Translations under genes and position numbers: made by a program
Part shown: positions 5,290-6,735 of the stretch, one piece after another
How the letters are laid out: each line of letters begins with the position of its first letter
Position numbering within the stretch: position 1 is the first letter of the stretch
Assembly: GCA_016206515.1 (NCBI GenBank)
Contig: JACQRN010000280.1
Span: forward strand, 1 to 6,735
DNA: 6,735 bases
Direction of reading: 5' to 3'
Origin: Planctomycetota bacterium
GTDB lineage: Bacteria; Planctomycetota; SBBH01; JACQRN01
Notes under the pieces: model-generated
The model's database searches: none
What the model was told of the DNA's origin: nothing
What the model saw: only the letters and a program-made list of their open reading frames with translations

Positions 5290-6735
5290 CTATTCTGCAG
5301 CAGCCCCCGAAGTTACTGTCTTCGAAGGCTTGACGGTCATCGTGAACTCCCGCGTCGCCGTGTATCCCAGGGAGTCCGTCACTCGCACCGTGAACACGTA
5401 CACCCCCTCCATCGTCGGAACGCCGGTGATCATCATCCCGGGCGTTCCCGTCGCCGGCATCGTCAGCCCCGGTGGCAACGTTCCCGATACCAAGCTCCAT
5501 GCATACCCCACCGCGGAGCCGCCGCTTGCGTTGATCGTACGGGAACACCACTCTCCGATCGGAACACTCAACAAGTCCGATGACGTCGTGATCGCCAGGG
5601 GCGACGTGACGGTCAGGGTGTACGACCGGGTCGCCGTGTTCGAAGCCGAATCCGTCACCCGCACGGCGAACGTGTACGTCCCCAGCGTAGTCGGGATTCC
5701 GGACAATGTCGTCGACGGCGTCCCGCTCGATGCCAGCGTCAGCCCGGTCGGCAACGTCCCGGAATCTAGGCTCCATGTGTACCCGGTCCCCGAGCCGCCG
5801 CTCGCCGTGATCGTCCGGGAACAGGAGAGCCCCGTCGGGGCGTTCGCCAGCGACGTCGTCGTGACCACCAACAGCGACGTGGGGGCAATGGTCATCGTGA
5901 ACTGCCGATACGCCAACTGGAGCGACGTATCGATCGCGCGCACCGTGAATGTGTACGTCCCGGCCGTCGTCGGCGTCCCCGAGAACGTCGCCGACATCGC
6001 TCCCGCCGGGGCGGACGTCAACCCGGGAGGCGGCGTCCCGGAGTACACGCCCATCCCAAAGAGGCGTCCGGAACCGCCGGTCGCCGTGATCGTCTGGGAG
6101 TAAGGGACCCCCACGGCACCGTTTGCCAGGGACGTCGTGACAATCGTCAGGGCCGAAGTGACGGTGACACCGACCGAGCCGGAGACGGCGCCGGAGGAGG
6201 CGGTGACCGTGAAGGTCCCTGCGGCGGCGGGGGCGGTGTAGAGCCCGCCGGAAGTGACCGTGCCCCCGGTCGCCGTCCAGGTCAGGCTGGCTGCGATGGC
6301 GTTGCCGTACTGGTCCTTGGGAGACGCCGTGAACTGCTGGGTGCCGCTCAGGCCCAGCGTCACCATGGCGGGAGACAGGGTGATCGTCGTCAAAACAGCA
6401 GGGGCCGGCATCGTGACGGTGGCAGTGCCCGGGAGGAAGGTGTTGCCGGTGTGGACGGTATAGGGACCGCCAAAGGCGGGTGGTGCCGTGTACAGGCCGG
6501 TGGTGGAAATCATGCCTCCATCGGCCCGCCAGCCGCCGGTAAAGGCGGCGATCGGCTGGCCGTACTGGTCCTTGGGCTGGGCGGTGAACTGCTGTTGGGC
6601 GCCGGGACCTAGCATGACCTCAGAGCCCGAGAAAGAATCCCCCAGTTGGCGATGACAACGCTGTCTTGGGCTCTCCGCCCCCGCCGCGGACCGCCCACCG
6701 GCACACGGTGCTCGGCTCGGATCGCCAGGTCGCTC
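5290..6735 (-). CDS. Extracellular Ig-like repeat protein (Big-type and He_PIG modules), 5' end beyond window
   Basis: C-terminal part of a surface or secreted adhesin-like protein. The first Met in the frame is at 6615, but the frame stays open for 40 more codons to the window edge, and SEV just before that Met fits the first module's opening strand, so I treat the gene as partial. Numbering from that Met (441 aa): two Big-type modules at 1-69 and 74-152 (QQFTAxPKDQYG, then GLYTAP), and three He_PIG-type modules at 156-244, 249-337 and 340-428, each with SRTI/SQTI, GGSG, SGTLPPGL, then G-x-P-T...Y-x-F-x-V-R-x-x-D. It ends soon after the last module (KPSKTVTSGAAAE, TAG at 5292-5290). There is no membrane anchor, LPXTG or sorting domain. 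Such modules usually mediate adhesion or act as spacers in large surface proteins. No signal peptide is visible because the start is missing. G+C is about 65% over 5341-5460, against about 82% over 3601-3660. Confidence 0.84.
   Translation of the reverse strand, partial: ERPGDPSRAPCAGGRSAAGAESPRQRCHRQLGDSFSGSEVMLGPGAQQQFTAQPKDQYGQPIAAFTGGWRADGGMISTTGLYTAPPAFGGPYTVHTGNTFLPGTATVTMPAPAVLTTITLSPAMVTLGLSGTQQFTASPKDQYGNAIAASLTWTATGGTVTSGGLYTAPAAAGTFTVTASSGAVSGSVGVTVTSALTIVTTSLANGAVGVPYSQTITATGGSGRLFGMGVYSGTPPPGLTSAPAGAMSATFSGTPTTAGTYTFTVRAIDTSLQLAYRQFTMTIAPTSLLVVTTTSLANAPTGLSCSRTITASGGSGTGYTWSLDSGTLPTGLTLASSGTPSTTLSGIPTTLGTYTFAVRVTDSASNTATRSYTLTVTSPLAITTSSDLLSVPIGEWCSRTINASGGSAVGYAWSLVSGTLPPGLTMPATGTPGMMITGVPTMEGVYVFTVRVTDSLGYTATREFTMTVKPSKTVTSGAAAE
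5332..6150 (-). repeat. Three tandem He_PIG-type Ig modules
   Basis: Three diverged copies of a unit of about 267 coding bases lie at 6150-5884, 5871-5605 and 5598-5332. The second and third are closest to each other: both carry Cys in the CSRTI strand (C265, C357), a GYTWSL/GYAWSL strand and VRVTDS. The first has YSQTI and an atypical RLFGMGVY where the others have the aromatic-Trp strand. DNA similarity between copies is recognisable but far from identical, so this is old duplication, not recent expansion. Confidence 0.8.
6158..6615 (-). repeat. Two tandem Big-type Ig modules with an exact 18-bp repeat
   Basis: The two modules share QQFTA-x-PKDQYG and GLYTAP. At DNA level an 18-bp segment is identical at 6304-6321 and 6559-6576. 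The distance is 255 bp, exactly 85 codons, so the repeat keeps the frame and could allow loss or gain of one module by recombination. Confidence 0.72.

Noticed and set aside
6030..6070. Possible compensated frameshift in the first He_PIG module (RLFGMGVY where other copies have the Trp strand)
   Set aside because: A shifted reading would place a Trp nearby, but length is conserved and the flanks are in frame; ordinary divergence explains it as well.
5330..6103. 257-codon plus-strand frame with a regular Val-rich repetitive translation
   Set aside because: The regularity mirrors the He_PIG repeats on the opposite strand. No ribosome binding site or independent family resemblance.

Overview
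The window is a compact stretch of bacterial chromosome, about 70% G+C by eye. Every gene I can support lies on the minus strand and is read from right to left. The organism cannot be named from this sequence. A zinc-finger/FecR anti-sigma factor, a Maf-type flagellin glycosyltransferase and a GspK-like minor pseudopilin together suggest a high-GC, double-membraned bacterium such as a Planctomycetota-, Myxococcota- or Acidobacteriota-like lineage. That placement is inference only.

Layout in transcription order. (1) 6735-5290: the 3' part of a gene for an extracellular protein built of tandem Ig-like modules, two Big-type followed by three He_PIG-type. It is open through the right edge and is the least GC-rich part of the window. 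(2) 5261-3324: a 645-residue Maf/DUF115 protein, the family that transfers nonulosonic acids to flagellin. (3) 3331-2777: an ECF-type sigma-70 factor whose GTG start overlaps the end of the Maf gene by 8 bp. (4) 2721-1684: its probable anti-sigma factor, with a cytoplasmic zinc-finger, one membrane segment, a periplasmic FecR domain, repeat-rich linkers and a helical tail. (5) 1687 to beyond position 1: at least 562 codons of a GspK/T2SSK-like minor pseudopilin. It starts at a GTG that overlaps the previous stop (GTGA) and has a strong ribosome binding site.

The non-coding gaps are tiny: 28 bp between genes 1 and 2, and about 43-55 bp between genes 3 and 4. The other two junctions overlap. 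Genes 2-5 therefore look like one transcriptional unit, possibly with gene 1. I see no RNA gene, CRISPR array, convincing promoter or terminator. The many long open frames on the plus strand and in other minus frames are high-GC shadows with Arg/Pro/Gly-rich translations.

The likely logic is a cell-envelope module. A membrane-spanning anti-sigma factor with an extracytoplasmic FecR domain would hold the ECF sigma factor until an envelope signal arrives. The adjoining genes encode envelope or surface functions: a pseudopilin of a secretion or pilus-like machine, a cytoplasmic sugar transferase that modifies exported filament proteins, and a large Ig-repeat surface protein. A direct regulatory or substrate link between them is inferred from gene order only. 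The most unusual features are the Maf gene with no flagellar gene in view, the sigma/anti-sigma pair fused by overlap to a GspK-like gene, and the two calcium-loop motifs in that GspK-like protein.
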